The notes: generated by a model not told the origin, from the sequence alone. 64,000 bases of DNA from Pseudoalteromonas luteoviolacea (GCF_000814765.1 NZ_JWIC01000006.1:248001-312000), one strand, 5' to 3'; shown: positions 25,987-35,569, numbered from the stretch's first letter. Numbers and translations are program-made.

Positions 25987-26179
25987 TCGTTTTCGCATTT
26001 CATATCATGATTACACCGACTTTACCCTATCTCGTCTGTAAAGCGCTCTTGGGGCGGGTTAATTCACAGAGAAATATTCAGTCAAAAATACTATAAATCA
26101 ATAAATTAAAAAATATTCATTTTAATTTTCACACCCTCTAGGCCATGGCGTCATAGCAGTACAAATTAATTAATACATA

Positions 26180-26310
26180 CACATCAGTTGGGACTGATGT
26201 GGCGGAGCCGTGCAAAGGCTCTTCGATTTCAGAGGCACAAAGGAAAGGGTGGGTTTGTTCCCATTGATTTGCCACCTGAACTGTTATGACCGAACAGCTT
26301 TGTGCCTCTT
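26180..26310 (+). ncRNA. Structured leader RNA upstream of the sheath gene
   Basis: The 386-base gap before the sheath gene is not coding but is dense in pairing. Helix A: CACATCAGT (26180-26188) with ACTGATGTG (26193-26201), loop TGGG. Helix B: GAGCC (26205-26209) with GGCTC (26217-26221). Helix C: AGAGGCACAAAG (26231-26242) with CTTTGTGCCTCT (26298-26309), a perfect 12-bp closing stem around a branched interior with GGTGG/CCACC (26248-26252, 26272-26276) and CTGTT/AACAG (26281-26285, 26293-26297). Helix C is followed by TTTTCCC. The sheath ATG is 63 bases further on. It may be a 5' regulatory element or attenuator; I match it to no known family. Confidence 0.6.
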
Positions 26311-26372
26311 TTCCCACAAAATTCTTGCCTAATCGGCTCTTTAGAATGTAATTATCAACGTAAGGAAAAACT

Positions 26373-28118
26373 ATGCCTCAATATAAAACCCCAGACGTCT
26401 ACGTCCAAGAGAAGTCAACTCTGCCTCCGTCAGTTGCAGAAGTGGCTACTGCTATCCCTGCTTTCATCGGTTATACAACAAAGCTCGATGATGCTGGTAA
26501 TGTTGCTTACCTTAATTCACCAACTCGTATTACGAGCATGGTTGAATTTGAAGCTGTATTTGGTGGCGCATATCAAGAGAGCTTTAAAGTTGCGCCTAAG
26601 TCAACTGGTGGCTTCAATGTCACGTCAGATGGCACAATGCTTGCGGATGCATATTTCTTTTTACACCAAGCAGTGAGTCACTTCTTTGCCAATGGTGGCG
26701 GTGCGTGTTATGTGGTAAGTATCGGTGCGCCAGACGCAGGACTTCTTTCAGCAGATCCAGTGACTGGTGAAATAAACCTGCTAGCTGAGCAAGCAGCAAA
26801 GTTCACAGCGGCTATCACATTACTAAACAAAATAGATGAAGTCACACTTATCTCTTGTCCAGAAGCCATTGGCCTGAGCACTGTTAAGCATTATGAAGTG
26901 CAAAATAAGGCGCTTGTTCATGCTGAAAAAAGAATGGATCGCTTTGCACTGGTTGACGTTCAAATGCAAGCGGATGCAGACAGCATTGACCCAATCGCGG
27001 ATGATTCAAAAGCATTGAGAGCGGGCGCTACATTGGGCCTTAAATATGGTGCAGCTTACTACCCATATTTAACAACAACAATGGCACGTGCATATGACGC
27101 GAAGAAAGTAGTTGTTAATACTCCACTAACAGCGCAAGCTTGGTGGCCAAAAGCGAACACACATGAACTGGTTTGTGTGGGTGACGACGGCACTTGGGCT
27201 GCAATTGGCCAAGATTACCTTTATAACCCTGCAGGGGCGAACGACCCAACGGATGCTGAATATGACCCATCAGGTAATCGTTACTTAGTGCCAGAAACGG
27301 TATTTGCAACAGACGGTAGTAAATATTATCGCCTTACTGATGGTGAGCAAGTTGATCTAGCAGACGGTGAAGTAACAGCGACACCAGGCGGCTCTGCAAT
27401 TACTATCTCAGATGATTTCGAATTAACTGACATCATGCTTCCTCAGCTGCAGCTTGCTGCAATCGGTGACCCGGCTTACCCATTCTCATCAGCAGATGTG
27501 TATAACCAAGTAAAAGCAGAACTTGGTAAAAACTACCTTGATTTACCACCTTCACCAGCAATCGCGGGTGTGATGGCTAAAACAGATAAAGATCGTGGTG
27601 TTTGGAAAGCGCCAGCGAATGCTGCACTTGCACAAGTATTAATGCCTAAACTGGCGATTGATAATGCAGATCAAGAAAACCTCAACGTAGATGCGACTTC
27701 TGGTAAGTCTATCAATGCTATCCGTACATTCGTCGGTAAAGGAACGCTTGTTTGGGGTGCTCGTACGCTAGCGGGTAACGATAACGAGTGGCGTTATGTG
27801 TCTGTACGTCGCCTATTTAACATGGTTGAAGAGTCTGTACAAAAAGCAACGCACTTCGCAGTATTTGAGCCTAACACGCCATTCACATGGCTAAAACTTA
27901 AAACCATGATTGAAAGTTATCTAGAAGGGCTTTGGCGCTCAGGTGCTTTCTTTGGTGAAACACCAGAGCAAGCATTTTTCGTCAACGTTGGCCTTGGTCA
28001 AACAATGACTGAAGATGACATCAACAATGGCTTAATGAACATTGAAATTGGCCTTGCGGCAGTGCGCCCAGCTGAATTCATCGTTCTAACATTCTCTCAT
28101 AAGAGCCTTGAAGGTTAA
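26373..28118 (+). CDS. macS: Contractile tail sheath protein (MacS-like)
   Basis: 581 aa with TAAGGAAAAA just upstream of the ATG. The start YKTPDVYVQEKSTLPPSVAEVATAIPAFIGYT is the typical N-terminus of eCIS and phage sheaths. The middle (about 290-360) is an inserted surface domain with many Asp and Gly. The C-terminal third has the conserved fold that grips the tube (IRTFVGKGTLVWGARTLAG, WRYVSVRRLFNMVEESVQ, INNGLMNIEIGLAAVRPAEF). There is a single sheath gene, unlike the three of the Serratia Afp particle. Codon use looks strongly optimised, as expected for the most abundant particle protein. A structured leader precedes and a strong hairpin follows. Confidence 0.93.
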   Translation: MPQYKTPDVYVQEKSTLPPSVAEVATAIPAFIGYTTKLDDAGNVAYLNSPTRITSMVEFEAVFGGAYQESFKVAPKSTGGFNVTSDGTMLADAYFFLHQAVSHFFANGGGACYVVSIGAPDAGLLSADPVTGEINLLAEQAAKFTAAITLLNKIDEVTLISCPEAIGLSTVKHYEVQNKALVHAEKRMDRFALVDVQMQADADSIDPIADDSKALRAGATLGLKYGAAYYPYLTTTMARAYDAKKVVVNTPLTAQAWWPKANTHELVCVGDDGTWAAIGQDYLYNPAGANDPTDAEYDPSGNRYLVPETVFATDGSKYYRLTDGEQVDLADGEVTATPGGSAITISDDFELTDIMLPQLQLAAIGDPAYPFSSADVYNQVKAELGKNYLDLPPSPAIAGVMAKTDKDRGVWKAPANAALAQVLMPKLAIDNADQENLNVDATSGKSINAIRTFVGKGTLVWGARTLAGNDNEWRYVSVRRLFNMVEESVQKATHFAVFEPNTPFTWLKLKTMIESYLEGLWRSGAFFGETPEQAFFVNVGLGQTMTEDDINNGLMNIEIGLAAVRPAEFIVLTFSHKSLEG

Positions 28119-28155
28119 TTCTTGCGCCTAAAGGCAATTAGCTAATTAAACATTG

Positions 28156-28186
28156 CTATTTGGCGCTGAACCATGGCGTCAAATAG
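28156..28186 (+). terminator. Hairpin after the sheath gene, possible partial terminator
   Basis: CTATTTGGCGC (28156-28166) pairs with GCGTCAAATAG (28176-28186), one G-T wobble, followed by ATATTTATTTTTCC. It is 38 bases after the sheath stop and 55 before the tube start. It could stop part of the transcripts or protect the sheath mRNA 3' end. Confidence 0.6.
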
Positions 28187-28240
28187 ATATTTATTTTTCC
28201 TACAGCACAGCTGTAAATACCGAATTTTTGGAGTTATTAC

Positions 28241-28687
28241 ATGGCTACTACTAAAGCAGATATCGCAGCAGAATATCCAATTCCCGTCTATCGATTTGTT
28301 GTCAGTTTCGGCGAAGAGAGCATTCCATTTTCAGAAGTATCTGGTCTAGACATCGGCGTTGAAACAATTACGTATAAAGATGGCTATGGCAAAAAACACA
28401 TGCCTGGGCAACCAACAGACGTCAACATTACTTTGAAGCGTGGTCTGGTTAAACAGAAGAGCCAATTCTACGATTGGATCTCATCTATCAGCTTGAACTT
28501 AGTTGATAAAAAAGACATCACAATTTCATTGACCAATGAAGACAGGTCTCAGCCATTGGTAACATGGAAAGTGATTAATGCATTTCCTAAAAAACTGACC
28601 GCTCCGAGTATCAATGGTGGCTCTAACGAGGCCAGTGTTGAGTCTTTAGAGATGATGGCAGATGACATCAAGATTGAGTTCCATTAA
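28241..28687 (+). CDS. Inner tube protein 1 (Hcp/gp19-like)
   Basis: 148 aa with TTGGAGTT upstream. The sequence YPIPVYRFVVSFGEESIPFSEVSGLDIGVETITYKDG is split here as the hallmark start of the T4 gp19-like tube family: VYRFVVSFG, then SEVSGLDIG. It continues with LKRGLVKQKSQFYDW and ends in a beta strand. It would form the main inner tube stacked inside the sheath. A second tube gene follows immediately, as in Afp and PVC, where one makes most of the tube and the other starts it at the baseplate. Confidence 0.9.
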   Translation: MATTKADIAAEYPIPVYRFVVSFGEESIPFSEVSGLDIGVETITYKDGYGKKHMPGQPTDVNITLKRGLVKQKSQFYDWISSISLNLVDKKDITISLTNEDRSQPLVTWKVINAFPKKLTAPSINGGSNEASVESLEMMADDIKIEFH

Positions 28688-28704
28688 TTTTTAACTCTCT
28701 TTTA

Positions 28705-28720
28705 GGGCACGAAAGTGCCC
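28705..28720 (+). promoter_or_regulatory. Hairpin with GAAA tetraloop between the two tube genes
   Basis: GGGCAC (28705-28710), GAAA, GTGCCC (28715-28720): a perfect stem closed by a GNRA tetraloop, 17 bases after the first tube stop and 4 bases before the AGGTGG of the second. It could set the expression ratio of the two tube proteins. Confidence 0.65.
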
Positions 28721-28735
28721 GCTTAGGTGGCTAAT

Positions 28736-29197
28736 ATGTTTCAAGACCCTAGAACTCCCATGGTCGGGTATCGATTTTTAGTTGGTATTGTGGCCGCAGG
28801 CATTCCTAATCCCATTGATATTCTGTTTAAAGAAGTCAGTGGTCTAAAAATGAACCGCAGTATCGACTATACCAATAACCGCGTCAGCATTGCGAATCAA
28901 AAACAAGCGAAAACACTCACTTTAAAGCGTGGCGTTTTTCAAGGTGGCAGTCCTTTGATGTTGCAAAATCTCGTATTTGGGGATGCTTGGAATACCTACT
29001 TGGTTAAAAATCAGATTTTGATCACTACCTTAGATGATAACTACTTACCATCGCAAGCTTGGCTTGTGCAAGATGCATTTTTAGAAAGCTGGGAATGGGA
29101 GGGGATTGATGCGAGTAGAAATGATGTGCTTATTGAGTCTCTTAGTTTTAGTTATCGCGATTTGGTGGCTGTGCCTATTCCAGGTGTGCCAGTGTAA
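28736..29197 (+). CDS. Inner tube protein 2 (gp19-like, tube initiator candidate)
   Basis: 153 aa from ATG 28736 with AGGTGG (28725-28730) at 5 bases; a GTG at 28727 lies inside that site. FQDPRTPMVGYRFLVGI, LFKEVSGLKMNRSIDY and LTLKRGVFQGG are the same family pattern as the first tube, with about the same length. In Afp the equivalent protein (Afp5) is thought to be the first tube ring on the baseplate adaptor. The order tube 1, tube 2, DUF5908, LysM adaptor, spike is the canonical eCIS order. Confidence 0.88.
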   Translation: MFQDPRTPMVGYRFLVGIVAAGIPNPIDILFKEVSGLKMNRSIDYTNNRVSIANQKQAKTLTLKRGVFQGGSPLMLQNLVFGDAWNTYLVKNQILITTLDDNYLPSQAWLVQDAFLESWEWEGIDASRNDVLIESLSFSYRDLVAVPIPGVPV

Positions 29198-29209
29198 GGA
29201 GCTCAATAG

Positions 29210-29455
29210 ATGGAAGTTAAGTGTAACAATGTTCGAGTTAAAGCACGGATCCATGCTGACGAACCTGCCCAATCAACGGTGGAAAACTCTGCCAGTGTGT
29301 CCGGCAACGAGGCGCAGCAATCACCACAGTCTGAGTATTATAGCAACACAGTAAGCTGGTCCGAATTGCAAGACTTATTACACCAATTAGAGTCAGATTT
29401 AAAACGACATATTGAGTTTAGATTTGCACGTCAAGGTAAGGAAAAGAGGCCCTAA
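29210..29455 (+). CDS. DUF5908-type small eCIS protein (Afp6-like position)
   Basis: 81 aa, 12 bases after the second tube gene, with AAGGAGCT upstream. Starts with a short strand MEVKCNNVRVKARI, then a disordered Ser/Gln/Asn stretch (residues 18-45), and a C-terminal helix (SWSELQDLLHQLESDLKRHI) ending in a basic tail. Length, position and the strand-linker-helix layout fit DUF5908, a small protein conserved in eCIS loci between the tubes and the LysM-type adaptor. Its structural role is unclear. Confidence 0.65.
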   Translation: MEVKCNNVRVKARIHADEPAQSTVENSASVSGNEAQQSPQSEYYSNTVSWSELQDLLHQLESDLKRHIEFRFARQGKEKRP

Positions 29456-29457
29456 TT

Positions 29458-30195
29458 ATGAATAAAGCAGACGGCATTAACGCAAGTGGCTTACCACTAT
29501 GTAAAGTGACTTTTTATAAAAAAATTGAGCGTGGCGATGGCAATAAATTAGGTGAGTTAACGCTTCCATATGATCCTAAATCACTCAATGTCACTCATCA
29601 AAATTGTTTAAAAGACTCAAAGGCCATTGGCTCGGAAAGCGGCTCTGCACGTTATCAAAAATCACCCCCGTCCGTTTTAACGATTACGTTTTTACTTGAT
29701 AACACGATTATTGAAACCCCCTCTCAATATGCAATGACCATGAGCGGTGAAACGTCAACGGAAGACAGTATTCAGGAAATGCTAAAATATGGCCTTGCGG
29801 TACAAGGGGAAACGCACTTGCCTGCGTTCGTCACTATTATGCCCTTGAATATGGTCCTTAATCATGGTGCCGATGGCGGTTTTCATGGCATGTTCAGCGA
29901 TATTAATGTCATTACTGAGTTGGTTAACTCCAAAGGTAATCGAGTCAAAGCTCAGGTTGTTTGTAATATCTCTGAGTGTCTATCGAGCAAAGAAATTAAA
30001 CTCAGAACAGGTAAAAGCTCGCCAGATCTCACGCACGAATTACAATTTTTAGATGGGGACAGTTTGGTTTCGAAAGTTACTTCCATATACGGGAAAGCAA
30101 ACTATGTTCATCAAGTAGCGAGTGTAAATAGATTGCCCTCGCTCCGAGGCGCTGAAGTGGGTGACTATATTACCTACCCACCATTGGAGCGATGA
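29458..30195 (+). CDS. Tube adaptor with LysM-like C-terminus (Afp7-like)
   Basis: 245 aa, two bases after the previous stop. Residues 10-180 match the CIS tube-adaptor fold: LPLCKVTFYKK, LTLPYDPKSLNVTHQNCL, PSVLTITFLLDNTII and AFVTIMPLNMVLNHG, which resemble a tube subunit. Residues about 195-245 are a LysM-like module (LDGDSLVSKVTSIYGKANY, then VGDYITYPPL), as in Afp7 and phage gp53. It joins the spike hub to the first tube ring. The downstream spike gene begins two bases after its stop. Confidence 0.82.
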   Translation: MNKADGINASGLPLCKVTFYKKIERGDGNKLGELTLPYDPKSLNVTHQNCLKDSKAIGSESGSARYQKSPPSVLTITFLLDNTIIETPSQYAMTMSGETSTEDSIQEMLKYGLAVQGETHLPAFVTIMPLNMVLNHGADGGFHGMFSDINVITELVNSKGNRVKAQVVCNISECLSSKEIKLRTGKSSPDLTHELQFLDGDSLVSKVTSIYGKANYVHQVASVNRLPSLRGAEVGDYITYPPLER

Positions 30196-30196
30196 T

Positions 30197-31783
30197 ATGG
30201 ATATTCGTTATACGATATTAGTTGATGGTAGCGAGAAGAAACTGGAAGTCGGTGTACGTGAAGTCGTCACCCATCGTGGGCTAAACCAGGTTTCTGAGTT
30301 GTCAATTGTATTCGAAGATGGCGATATGGCTGAGGAAAGCTTTAAACTGGATTTGAATAAAGATTTTCAGCCCGGTAAGTCCATCGAAGTCAAAGCCGGT
30401 TTTGGTGACGATGCGCAAATGACATTATTTGTTGGTGTCATTACAGGAGGCAAAGTTGGTTATTGTAGTGAGCCCTATATTACCGTATTCGCTAAAGGTG
30501 AAGCCAATAAGCTCTGTCAGTCCCAAATAAGTAAGCTCTACAAGCCAGACTCTACTGACACCGACATTATCAATGATTTGCTCAAACCCTGTGGCGGTAA
30601 AAAAACCGTCGCGGACAGTAAAATAAAACACTATCAATATCTCATGGTTGAGAAAAAACCGTGGGAAGTGATCATGAATCGCATCCTGACCAATGGGTTT
30701 GCGCTTTATGAAGAAGAAGGGATCAACATCGTTGATTTGACAACGCACAAACCGGCGGCAACAGAGTTTAATGTGGCGATGGATGGGTGTACTGAATTTG
30801 AGCTTTGTATGGACAATAGCTCATATGCGCAAAAAGTTGACCACAGTGCATGGGATATTAAAACCCAAGCCATGTTACTTGAAAACTATGACTCGGGTGA
30901 GAAAAAAGAGGGCGCGACCGCAGATATCGTCATCAAATCACAAGCGCCCATTGACAAAGTCGAGTTGGCTGCCAAGGCCAAAGCCGAGCAAGTATATCGT
31001 TTATTAGATACGAGCCAAGGCCGTATTCAAGTTGATATGTCTGAAGCCACCGCTTTGCATACACTGAAACTACTCGATGCAATCAAAGTATCGGGAGCTG
31101 GGGAAAGCAACAAAGCGGACTACATGGTGACAGAAATTCACCATCATTTAAGTAACCAAGGCTGGTTCTGTGAATTTACTCTGGGTTTATCTTTAACGAA
31201 AAGTGGCTGGTCTAAATGGACTGAATTGCCAGCTACGCCAATGCTGGTTGCTACCGTTGCGCCGTTTAAAGACGATAAAGAAAAATTACATCGCATACCC
31301 ATCACTTTAAATACATTAACCACGGAGCCTATTTGGGCAAGGCTTTTGACTACTTATGTTGGCAAGGAAGAAGGGTTATTTTTACCCCCTAACCCAGACA
31401 CTGAGGTGCTGGTGGACTTTATCGGGGGGGATGCCAGACATCCTGTGATTGTTGGGGCATGTCACAACCCAGTGGCCATTCCTCCTTTGGGTGGATACAA
31501 ACAGGAATATGATGTTCGAGGGTTGCTGTTTAAAGAACAAGCCACCGCGCTGAAGTTCACCTTTAAAAAACCACACATCATCATGGAAGGAAGTAAAGAC
31601 CACTCAATCTCGTTAGGCGAAAGCTCAGGTTATGCTTTATCTCAAAAAGACAAGGCGGGTATGACTGCTAAAACGGATGTGGTGATTAAAACACCTGATG
31701 ATAGTCAGATAAAAATGGACAGTAAAATTACCATTGAAAGTGCAAAAGTGGTGGTTGCCACAGACAAGATGGAAATAGGATAA
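30197..31783 (+). CDS. VgrG-like spike protein (Afp8-like)
   Basis: 528 aa from ATG 30197 with GGAGCG about 6 bases upstream; the frame extends upstream to 30161 but that start lies in the previous gene. Residues 1-370 fit the gp27-like hub (phage late control D): SELSIVFEDGDMAEESF, VFAKGEANKLC, YEEEGINIVDL. Residues 380-470 are the gp5 OB-fold (RIPITLNTL, WARLLTTYVG, LPPNPDTEVLVDFIGGDARHP). The last 60 residues (IIMEGSKDHSISLGES ... KIEMDS-like strands) start the spike beta-helix. No toxin extension. It sits at the baseplate centre; a separate PAAR tip would cap it. Confidence 0.88.
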   Translation: MDIRYTILVDGSEKKLEVGVREVVTHRGLNQVSELSIVFEDGDMAEESFKLDLNKDFQPGKSIEVKAGFGDDAQMTLFVGVITGGKVGYCSEPYITVFAKGEANKLCQSQISKLYKPDSTDTDIINDLLKPCGGKKTVADSKIKHYQYLMVEKKPWEVIMNRILTNGFALYEEEGINIVDLTTHKPAATEFNVAMDGCTEFELCMDNSSYAQKVDHSAWDIKTQAMLLENYDSGEKKEGATADIVIKSQAPIDKVELAAKAKAEQVYRLLDTSQGRIQVDMSEATALHTLKLLDAIKVSGAGESNKADYMVTEIHHHLSNQGWFCEFTLGLSLTKSGWSKWTELPATPMLVATVAPFKDDKEKLHRIPITLNTLTTEPIWARLLTTYVGKEEGLFLPPNPDTEVLVDFIGGDARHPVIVGACHNPVAIPPLGGYKQEYDVRGLLFKEQATALKFTFKKPHIIMEGSKDHSISLGESSGYALSQKDKAGMTAKTDVVIKTPDDSQIKMDSKITIESAKVVVATDKMEIG

Positions 31784-31796
31784 CGAGGAGGTAGCT

Positions 31797-32198
31797 ATGA
31801 ACAATTCATTTCTGGGTAGAGGGTGGGGATTCCCACCACAGTTTACCAGCCCGGATTCAGGGCCTGATATGGAAGACGGAGAGACATTGGTTAAACAGGC
31901 CATTTCTATTGCGCTCAATACACTCAAAGGCGAGCGGCCTTATTGGAGCGAGCTGGGTTCCGGTTTATCTAATTTTGTTTTTGAGGATGTCAGTGAGTCC
32001 GCACTGGTCACGCTTAAGCAAGAAGTTTCTGCGGTGCTTTTAAACTATGAGCCGAGAATTATCCTTGAGGATATTTCGTTTGATATGTCAGATGTGTACG
32101 AAGGTGCCTTATTAATAGAGCTCACTTATTTGATCCGCAAAACCAATAGCCGCAGCAATATGGTGTTTCCGTTTTATCTCGCCGAGCAGTCTGTTTAA
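31797..32198 (+). CDS. Baseplate wedge protein, GPW/gp25 family (Afp9-like)
   Basis: 133 aa with a perfect AGGAGG before the ATG. FLGRGWGFPPQF opens the protein, as is usual in this family, followed by the helix LVKQAISIALNTLKGERPYW and the C-terminal strand-helix VLLNYEPRIILEDISFDM. gp25 proteins form the baseplate ring that nucleates the sheath. In Afp the next gene is the PAAR tip (afp10); here a 158-base gap without a coding frame is followed by the gpJ gene, so the tip is not in its usual place. Confidence 0.88.
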   Translation: MNNSFLGRGWGFPPQFTSPDSGPDMEDGETLVKQAISIALNTLKGERPYWSELGSGLSNFVFEDVSESALVTLKQEVSAVLLNYEPRIILEDISFDMSDVYEGALLIELTYLIRKTNSRSNMVFPFYLAEQSV

Positions 32199-32356
32199 AC
32201 CCGCGTTTCAAACATTTGGTATCACCCACAGAATCACCCATTTCGACCTTGCTCGCCAAGCAATATGCAGACCCGCACCGCTTATCCTTTTACCAAGGTT
32301 AAATTGACCTAGTAGTGCATAGGTATGCTCATTAATAACATTAATAAGGTAATCTC

Positions 32357-35300
32357 ATGACTTTTAAGTCTCGTAGTCAATCACTTATCTCTGGCAACGG
32401 TAAAGGGTTAAGTCAAACCGCACGACAGATCCCCGAGCTTTCCAGTGATTTTTTCAGTATAGAACCGCGTACGATTGAGCAATGGCTGTCTTACTTGTCT
32501 TCTGTCGCGCAACACACCCAATTTATTGGTCAAGCAACGTGGCAGCCAGTACAAACTTGGTACAAAGTGTTACCTGAGCCAGGTAAGTTTGCCGCACTGG
32601 CCAAATTAATTCTGGTAGGAAGCGGCGATGAACTTACGACCCGATTGGCGAGCCGACCAGACCTGTCTTTACTACTTACATTTGTTGACCTGTTACAGCA
32701 TACCCAACAGCAGTTTAACGATTTTGTTCAACGCCACCTTGACCATTATTATCGCGATGTATTGGGCTTTGAGTTGCAAAGTGCAACGCCTGATTCAGCC
32801 CATGTTTTAATCGAACTAAACGAGGTCGAGTCGCTGACGCTGCAACCTGGCACTCAGTTTGATGGCGGCAAAGATGACAACGGCGAAGAGCGAATTTACC
32901 AATTGGCTGAACCCAGTGCGATAAATCGTGCAGTGGTAGAGACGGTGACAACGGTGAACAAAGCGCACTTTGCAAGTGGCGTGAAGATCTGTCGCAATGT
33001 CTTACTGGATACTGAATTGGGGATTGAGCTTGAAAGTAGTGCAATGACATTTGGCGATAAACAAATGTCAGAAACTCAATTACCGGTAGAGATTGGCTTT
33101 AAAGTTGCTTCTCAGGATCTCTTTTTGAGTAGTGGTAAACGCATTATCTCACTGCGTTTTTCTACCGATGAATTTGGCGAAACGCCCATTGATTTATCAC
33201 TTTGGATTGAGAGCTTTGATATTTGGTTAAGTACCGAAGAAGAAGCGGTGCTGTTAAGCTCAGAACAGCTTAGCCTCAATGGTGAGAATGAACTGGTGAT
33301 TCATGTTGATGAGCTATTTGCGCCCATTGCCCCTGTCGCTGATTTAATGATTGGCAAAGACATGGTGCTCCCTTATATCGCCTTTGTGTTAAAGCAGTCA
33401 AAATACGACGCGCTGTATGCATTGGATCTTAATGAAAGAGTGGAAGCACTGGCAAACTTAGCTGTCAGCGAAATTCAAGAAGTACGAATGGCGGTGACCG
33501 TACTTGGTGCAAGTGGCTTGGTTGCCAATAATGGTACTGGCTTTTTAGATACCACTAAGCCCTTTGAACCATTTGGTTTTACCCCTCAGCTGGCAGAGAA
33601 GTTCGAATTCACGCACCCTGAGCTGTTAAGTAAAAGAGTGACAAGGGCAAGTATTGAATTTAATTGGGTGGGTAGACCGGCAGATTTTGACGCGCATTAC
33701 CAAACTTATATGGACTATCAGAGTGCAATGACACCACCAACTGAGTCTGTTCAACTTGCGAGTGAGGCTTGGCCAAGAAACCAAGTATTGATATCGCAAT
33801 CGGACGTGACTTATAGCAGTGAGCAGAGCAAATTGGTTGCGGACTTATTTTATAACGACTTGGTATGGCAAGCGTCTGATAATGAATTGACACCCGATGA
33901 GCGCACGTTGATAGTGCAAGACAACACCGGTCAATTACCTGATGTTGTGAATAATATCGCGACTAACCGTTTGGTTTTTACTTACGATGACGACAATGGT
34001 GATGTGGATTATCTGTCTTTGCCATTCAATTTGACCCAAGCCAAATTATGGCCCAAATGGTACACTTTGGCTTTATCCAATCAAGATTTTGGTCACCCGC
34101 AATATACTAAGGTATCTGAGTATTATGCGTTTCAAAATAGTATTAAGTTAGCAAATTGGAATCCTGCGGATGGTGATTTTATGCCAACGCAGGTACCAGA
34201 GCCGTATACCCCATTATTAGACTCAGTCAAATTACATTATCGAACGCAAAGTATTTCTCGGGCGCAAAGGGCTGCCATAGGTAACTCTATATGGATAGAA
34301 CATATTTCACCTATTGGCAGACAGCTGCAAATATTGGAGCAGCAAAATACGCTTCATTTAATGCCGAAAATAGACGATTTGGGTTACTTGTATCTAGCTA
34401 TTGGAGATCTTCCAACACCTGGCCAATGCAGCGTACTGTTTCAACTAGAAGCGGTTGATGGCTACAATTTTTCCGAGCCTCCGCAGTTTAAGTGGGAATA
34501 CTACAATCAAGGGCAATGGCACCTCTTTAGTCGAGAAGACTCTCAAGGCAGCGGTGAAGAAGGGCGAATATTACAAGACAATACCTATGACTTGCTAGAT
34601 TCGGGGATCATTATTTTCTCTTTACCTGAATTTGATTTAGCGGATCAGTTTAATCAAGACGGTAAGATCTGGATAAGAGCCGTCATTGATTCAGAGGTAC
34701 TGCAAGATGGCTATGTCAACCCTATCTATTCAAAACTAAAAGGCGTCTATGCTCAGGCCGTCCAAATTACGCTTAGTTCAGCTGAACATGCTCAATCTCA
34801 TTATTTAAAACCGTTGGCAGCTGGGAGCATTAGTAAATTAACTGTGACGGACCCTTTAATCGCGTCGATTGAACAGCCATTTGATAGCTTTGGTGCCAAG
34901 GTCAAAGAAGATGATAGTCGCTTATATCGGCGTGTCAGTGAGCGCTTAAGGCACAGAGATAGGCTTCAAACGGGGTGGGATTATGAGCATTTTACGTTGC
35001 AGACTTTCCCTGAATTACACTCTGTGAATGCCTATCAAAATGCTGATGGTGTAAACATCACTGTCATTCCGCTTAACCATGATGTGAATATTTTACAACC
35101 CAAAGTACCTCGTTACTTGATGCGTAAAATACAGGATGAAGTGACAGCCCGCTGTGCGCCATATCTCAATGTTAAAGTTGAAGATCCAACATATATTGAA
35201 GTGCAGCTAGAAATCATCATTCAGATTGACCCAAGATTTGATATTCAGACCACCGTAGTTGAACTAAACGACTTAATTGTGGATACCTTAACCCCATGGA

Positions 35301-35569
35301 ACAAACCGGATGCTGAGTTATCGCAAACCATCTATTTGGCGGATGTAGCACAGGCGTTAGAAGCCCATCAAGCGGTCAACATGGTACAGGTGATCCGAGG
35401 TAAACGTATGGATGATCTGATCAGGCAATACTCTCAAATTTCGCCTAATGAAAGCCGCGAAATTTTAGTTCCGACACGCAATCATAAAATCTCTTTAACG
35501 AATGTAGATGGTGACGTATTTGAAGGGATTGGAAAATGGAAAATTCAGCATAATTTTGTTGTGCAATAA
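32357..35569 (+). CDS. Baseplate J-like protein (Afp11-like)
   Basis: 1070 aa with AAGGTAATCTC before the ATG. The first 500 residues are less conserved. The C-terminal part (about 850-1070) carries the gpJ core: RLYRRVSERLRHRDRLQTGW (with conserved DYEHFTLQTFPEL after it), NITVIPLNHDVN, PRYLMRKIQDEV, and an EVQLEIIIQIDP strand followed by NDLIVDTLTPWNK. In Afp-type particles Afp11 and Afp12 together form the wedge that attaches the gp25 ring and holds fibres. One of the MAC baseplate genes studied as macB may be this one or a neighbour; I cannot tell which, so no symbol is given. Confidence 0.85.
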   Translation: MTFKSRSQSLISGNGKGLSQTARQIPELSSDFFSIEPRTIEQWLSYLSSVAQHTQFIGQATWQPVQTWYKVLPEPGKFAALAKLILVGSGDELTTRLASRPDLSLLLTFVDLLQHTQQQFNDFVQRHLDHYYRDVLGFELQSATPDSAHVLIELNEVESLTLQPGTQFDGGKDDNGEERIYQLAEPSAINRAVVETVTTVNKAHFASGVKICRNVLLDTELGIELESSAMTFGDKQMSETQLPVEIGFKVASQDLFLSSGKRIISLRFSTDEFGETPIDLSLWIESFDIWLSTEEEAVLLSSEQLSLNGENELVIHVDELFAPIAPVADLMIGKDMVLPYIAFVLKQSKYDALYALDLNERVEALANLAVSEIQEVRMAVTVLGASGLVANNGTGFLDTTKPFEPFGFTPQLAEKFEFTHPELLSKRVTRASIEFNWVGRPADFDAHYQTYMDYQSAMTPPTESVQLASEAWPRNQVLISQSDVTYSSEQSKLVADLFYNDLVWQASDNELTPDERTLIVQDNTGQLPDVVNNIATNRLVFTYDDDNGDVDYLSLPFNLTQAKLWPKWYTLALSNQDFGHPQYTKVSEYYAFQNSIKLANWNPADGDFMPTQVPEPYTPLLDSVKLHYRTQSISRAQRAAIGNSIWIEHISPIGRQLQILEQQNTLHLMPKIDDLGYLYLAIGDLPTPGQCSVLFQLEAVDGYNFSEPPQFKWEYYNQGQWHLFSREDSQGSGEEGRILQDNTYDLLDSGIIIFSLPEFDLADQFNQDGKIWIRAVIDSEVLQDGYVNPIYSKLKGVYAQAVQITLSSAEHAQSHYLKPLAAGSISKLTVTDPLIASIEQPFDSFGAKVKEDDSRLYRRVSERLRHRDRLQTGWDYEHFTLQTFPELHSVNAYQNADGVNITVIPLNHDVNILQPKVPRYLMRKIQDEVTARCAPYLNVKVEDPTYIEVQLEIIIQIDPRFDIQTTVVELNDLIVDTLTPWNKPDAELSQTIYLADVAQALEAHQAVNMVQVIRGKRMDDLIRQYSQISPNESREILVPTRNHKISLTNVDGDVFEGIGKWKIQHNFVVQ

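Noticed and set aside
26143..28181. CCATGGCGTCA repeated on both sides of the sheath gene (26143 and 28171)
   Set aside because: An 11-base match is expected many times by chance in 64 kb; no longer similarity surrounds it.
32199..32356. Possible PAAR gene in the 158-base gap between gp25 and gpJ
   Set aside because: The gap is too short and no open frame with coding character is present on either strand.
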